Source: Symsagittifera roscoffensis (taxonomy: Eukaryota; Xenacoelomorpha; Acoela; Convolutidae). Taken from it: a DNA stretch of 60,000 nucleotides. Under the pieces are notes generated by a model that saw nothing but the letters and a program-made list of their open reading frames with translations, ran no database searches and was not told the origin of the DNA. Below are positions 58,001-60,000 of this stretch, piece by piece (the first letter of the stretch is position 1; the number at the start of each line of letters is the position of its first letter). Position numbers and translations under genes: made by a program. Where the stretch lies: contig NC_087064.1 in NCBI RefSeq assembly GCF_963678635.1, forward strand, positions 14,049,599 through 14,109,598, read 5' to 3'.

Positions 58001-59217
58001 CCACTCCAAGTTAAGTGTGTATTCTCAACTTCCATATCAATACACTTTCAATTTTCAGTCAACTTCGAATAAGATATTTTTCACGAATGAATCTGAAGAT
58101 TCGCTGAAAAACTTACAAAACTACTGAAAAAATTGATATGTTAAATTTTGCGAAACAAATGTTTCCTGAATGAAATAAAAAATAAACATTCTTCTTCCTT
58201 GAGCCCACCAATTAGCGTTCAAAAACGGCTGGCAAATATTGAGTTTAAGTTTGATGCAGTAATAGACACTCCAACTCATTTTCCAATCATTGGTTCGTAT
58301 ATTGGTGCTGTGGCGCATCGGTAGTGATGGTGCATAGCAATCATATGATTGCGGGTTCAAATTTCACGTGCGCTGCAATTTACAAGGTGCGCTTTTGTAA
58401 GAGAGCCATAGCTTAGTTGACCTCAAATAATTAACCTCCGGGTTAGGATTCTGGCTGGTTAGCTAAAAAAATATATTGAAGAAAATTCAAAATTTTTAAC
58501 TCTCATTCATAAAGAAACGTCTTAGAGAATCAATTGTTGTATTACAAAATACTCTCTTTAAGCAATATTACTTCTAGGTGCTATTAAATTCCCTACCGCT
58601 CCTATTATTGTGTGCCATTGCTGTAGCCGATACATGAAGTCTAGAACTACTGCTGCTACTAGTCGTGAGGTCGAAAGTGTCCATTTGGAGACTGAGGAGG
58701 GGAATGTCGAACTGGTGGGAGAAGTTCTGGGCCAACACAGACAGCAGATCACCCCCTCCTGCCCCGTTAGCATTGCGGGAGGAGCTTGACTTCTTCTTGC
58801 CCACGTTCTCTTTTGTCGCTCCCTATAAAAATAAATACGAAAATTATATCAGACCAAACCGGAGGATGGAACTTAACGCCAACTGCCAAAGTTGATTTTC
58901 CTACGTGCAATCATGAATAGCTTAAGCTTTCAAATGAGATAATACGAAAAAACTAAATGATAAAATTAAATACGAAAAAACTTATATCAGAGAAAACACG
59001 AGGATGAATTTTTACGCTAACTGCCAAAGTTGATTTTCCTACATGCAATCATGAATAGTTAAGCTTTCAAATGTGATAATATTATTGTGGCACTTACCAT
59101 TAAGAGGTCGTTGAATAAGAACAGGTGCATCTCCACTGACTGTTTTGGGTTCCTGGGGTCCGGGAGGTAGTTGAATGGACACACTGCCACCAAACATCGA
59201 AACGGCTCCTCCAGTAC
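53879..59217 (-). CDS. Arf-GEF of the IQSEC/schizo family, 3' six exons (partial)
   Basis: Likely a guanine-nucleotide exchange factor for Arf GTPases at the plasma membrane; here only the PH domain and tail. Exons (minus): 59217-59098, 58822-58597, 57994-57571, 57340-57054, about 55632-55559, 55002-53879. All have GT-AG borders and phases that join (0,1,2,1,0). The PH domain starts CLVAVCPFNYLPDPRNPKQ..MHLFLFNDLLM, continues KKKSSSS, and ends with the helix DDLLRFTADIRAHTKDM. This order (C-x-C, PDP-N-K, hxLFNDLL, KKKSSS, final helix with ADIR) is that of IQSEC PH domains, though an insert-rich loop makes it long. The Sec7 and IQ parts must lie beyond 60 kb. Another PH-domain exchange factor remains possible. 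Confidence 0.65.
55003..55558 (-). other. Intron of the Arf-GEF gene containing a MITE
   Basis: Donor GTGAGT (55558-55553), acceptor TTTATTACAG. Two thirds of the intron is the hAT-like element at 55103-55484. Confidence 0.75.
55103..55484. mobile_element. hAT-like MITE, complete, in an intron
   Basis: CAGGGGCGGATCTA at the left and TAAATCCACCCCTG at the right, flanked by GTATAAAA (55095-55102) and GTACAAAA (55485-55492). This is an 8-bp target duplication with one mismatch, the hAT hallmark. 382 bp with a 16-base G run near the right end and no transposase. The 86- and 60-codon frames across it are not genes. Other copies: 9305, 17156, 23413, 47710. Confidence 0.85.
55559..55632 (-). CDS. 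Arf-GEF small exon
   Basis: The donor side is firm: ...FNSP then GTGAGT. The right edge is chosen at acceptor GATGTTTTAG because it gives the phase needed by the upstream exon. An upstream AG (after GATGAAG, about 55670) gives the same phase and a longer exon. The open frame extends to 55732 but other AGs there are out of phase. Confidence 0.5.
55633..57053 (-). other. Arf-GEF intron, 1.4 kb
   Basis: Donor GTAAGC at 57053-57048. No ORF with domain or repeat termini seen inside. Confidence 0.6.
57054..57340 (-). CDS. Arf-GEF exon, Gly/Asn-rich linker
   Basis: Acceptor CTCTGATTAG, donor GTAAGC. Encodes a low-complexity linker after the PH domain (HGGGGGHEKRF, SNSIDSLLDPSAI, then NQQKQNGNHYNHRQNNN). 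Confidence 0.75.
57341..57570 (-). other. Arf-GEF intron, 230 bp
   Basis: Donor GTAAAT, acceptor GATTAG; nothing else seen. Confidence 0.7.
57571..57994 (-). CDS. Arf-GEF exon, end of PH domain
   Basis: Acceptor GGTTTCAG, donor GTAAAT. Encodes IPQQWGLTLSS (a strand), CSFTFICSNQDD and the C-terminal PH helix LLRFTADIRAHTKDM followed by a charged helix LDQLRVQDNFEHL, then a Ser/Arg/Gly linker. Confidence 0.8.
57995..58596 (-). other. Arf-GEF intron with tRNA-SINE-like sequence
   Basis: 602 bp, donor GTAGGG, acceptor TTTCAG. Contains the SINE-like stretch at 58304-58377. Confidence 0.7.
58304..58377 (+). repeat. tRNA-derived SINE-like head
   Basis: Box A-like TGGCGCATCGGTAGTG and box B-like GGGTTCAAATT about 40 bp apart, the spacing of a tRNA internal promoter. 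The middle is a perfect 16-bp palindrome GCAATCATATGATTGC where an anticodon arm would be. It does not fold into a full cloverleaf, so it is a SINE or tRNA relic, not a working tRNA gene. Confidence 0.45.
58597..58822 (-). CDS. Arf-GEF exon, middle of PH domain
   Basis: Acceptor TTTTTATAG, donor GTAGGG; 226 bp, entering in phase 0 and leaving in phase 1, as the flanking exons require. Encodes GATKENVGKKKSSSS, an insert (NANGAGGGD), IPLLSLQMDTFDLTTS and a Ser-rich loop. Confidence 0.75.
58832..59086. repeat. Tandem ~135 bp duplication in an intron
   Basis: 'taaatacgaaaa...ttatatcag...gaggatg...aactgccaaagttgattttcctac.tgcaatcatgaatag..aagctttcaaatg' occurs at about 58832-58942 and 58967-59078. 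It fills most of the 275 bp intron between 59098 and 58822. Confidence 0.9.
59098..59217 (-). CDS. Arf-GEF exon, start of PH domain
   Basis: Acceptor TTGTTTTAG, donor GTAAGT; 120 bp, phase 0 on both sides. Encodes VLEEPFRCLVAVCPFNYLPD and then RNPKQSVEMHLFLFNDLLM, the most diagnostic part of the gene. Confidence 0.8.
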
Positions 59218-60000
59218 CTAAAACAAATCGGTTAACTCAAAGTGTATTCCTGAACGGCGGATGTTTCACAAACCGCCATATCTTAGGCCGAAACTACAGC
59301 CAAAATTACATAAGAATTACGTAAATTGCCTCATATTTACGTAACAATTGCATAACAATATTAATTTTCGGCTTGTTGGCATGATAATCTTATTTTCCGT
59401 TTGTTGGCTTATCACCTAAACAGATCTCTGGATTCAGGAGCTGAAAATTCTCTTAGCTATAATATAAAAATTAGCACCTGAAAAATGTAATGATAGCTAA
59501 CAGACAGTGGAAACATGTCAATGAATGCAAGAAAACGAAAAAGATTTACTTTAAAATTATTTTTCAAAAAATATATCACATAAGAACTCTTTGAAGTGCA
59601 AGAATATTTTGAGAGTAAAAGTTTTTCATAAAACCAACCAAATTAGAGAAAACTGGAACAATGGGTTCTTTTTAAGTCAGTTGGCAAATCTTAAAATTAT
59701 TACCCCGTTTCGACTCTAGAAGTAATTTAATTTTTTTTTCGCGCCATTTTCACTTCGCAATAGAAGTGCATAGTTTGTCTTCCCCTCAGTAAACGCGTTT
59801 AAATTGAGCTTATAAATGAATGAAAATTCAGTCCTCGAGAAATAACTCAAAAATAACAATACCTAAAAACAAATAAATCGCTTCGTTCAGTAACCTTGAA
59901 GAGTCATTATTACATATGTTTTTTATGAATGGACAGCGTTGACCTTCTTCGATATATAACTAAACGAAATACAAAACTGAAGGCTGGACAAAAAAGATAA
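59218..60000 (-). other. Intron sequence upstream of the PH exons
   Basis: No further exon with conserved coding recognised up to the window end; the upstream Sec7 exons are presumably beyond it. Confidence 0.5.

Overview
The window is nuclear DNA from an invertebrate animal. It is AT-rich, gene-poor and repeat-rich, with GT-AG introns whose acceptors often read TTTTAG, short inverted-repeat DNA transposons, several retrotransposon types and no bacterial gene organisation. I cannot name the species. The one host gene, an IQSEC/schizo-type Arf-GEF, is divergent, which suggests a fast-evolving lineage.

Layout. 1-12.9 kb holds no credible host gene. It contains a 200-N gap, an old decayed duplication (about 1.0-4.3 kb against 7.2-9.3 kb), copies of a ~520 bp Helentron-like element, a Tc1/mariner-type MITE with ~300 bp inverted arms and a TA target duplication, and a 5'-truncated non-LTR retrotransposon with a CAA-repeat tail. 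12.9-25.4 kb is a recent tandem duplication of a ~6.25 kb unit. Its breakpoints lie at a 4-bp TCTT microhomology, one of them inside an LTR element, so an extra LTR plus a piece of internal sequence now sits at 18.3-19.1 kb.

24542-42488 is one very long minus-strand Ty3/gypsy-type LTR element with ~375 bp LTRs and a GTAT target duplication. In element order it reads: leader, gag region (with an exact-looking 2436 bp internal tandem duplication), aspartic protease, reverse transcriptase (YLDD), RNase H, integrase (D,D35E and GPY/F), a 348-codon envelope-like ORF, a second unrecognised coding region and a short ORF region abutting the 3' LTR. gag and pol are riddled with stops and frameshifts, so this copy cannot be autonomous, but two 3' ORFs are largely open.

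42.5-53.1 kb is repeat-rich non-coding DNA: an imperfect ~180 bp tandem array, a diverged pair of ~430 bp inverted segments, hAT-like fragments, a degenerate ~155 bp array and a perfect 123-bp-armed palindrome with a telling direct repeat. 53.1-53.5 kb is the 3' end of a CR1/L2-like non-LTR element.

53879-59217 (minus strand) carries the last six exons of the Arf-GEF gene, covering its PH domain and serine-rich C-terminal tail. The Sec7 and IQ regions would lie beyond 60 kb. One intron contains a short hAT MITE with a near-perfect 8-bp target duplication.
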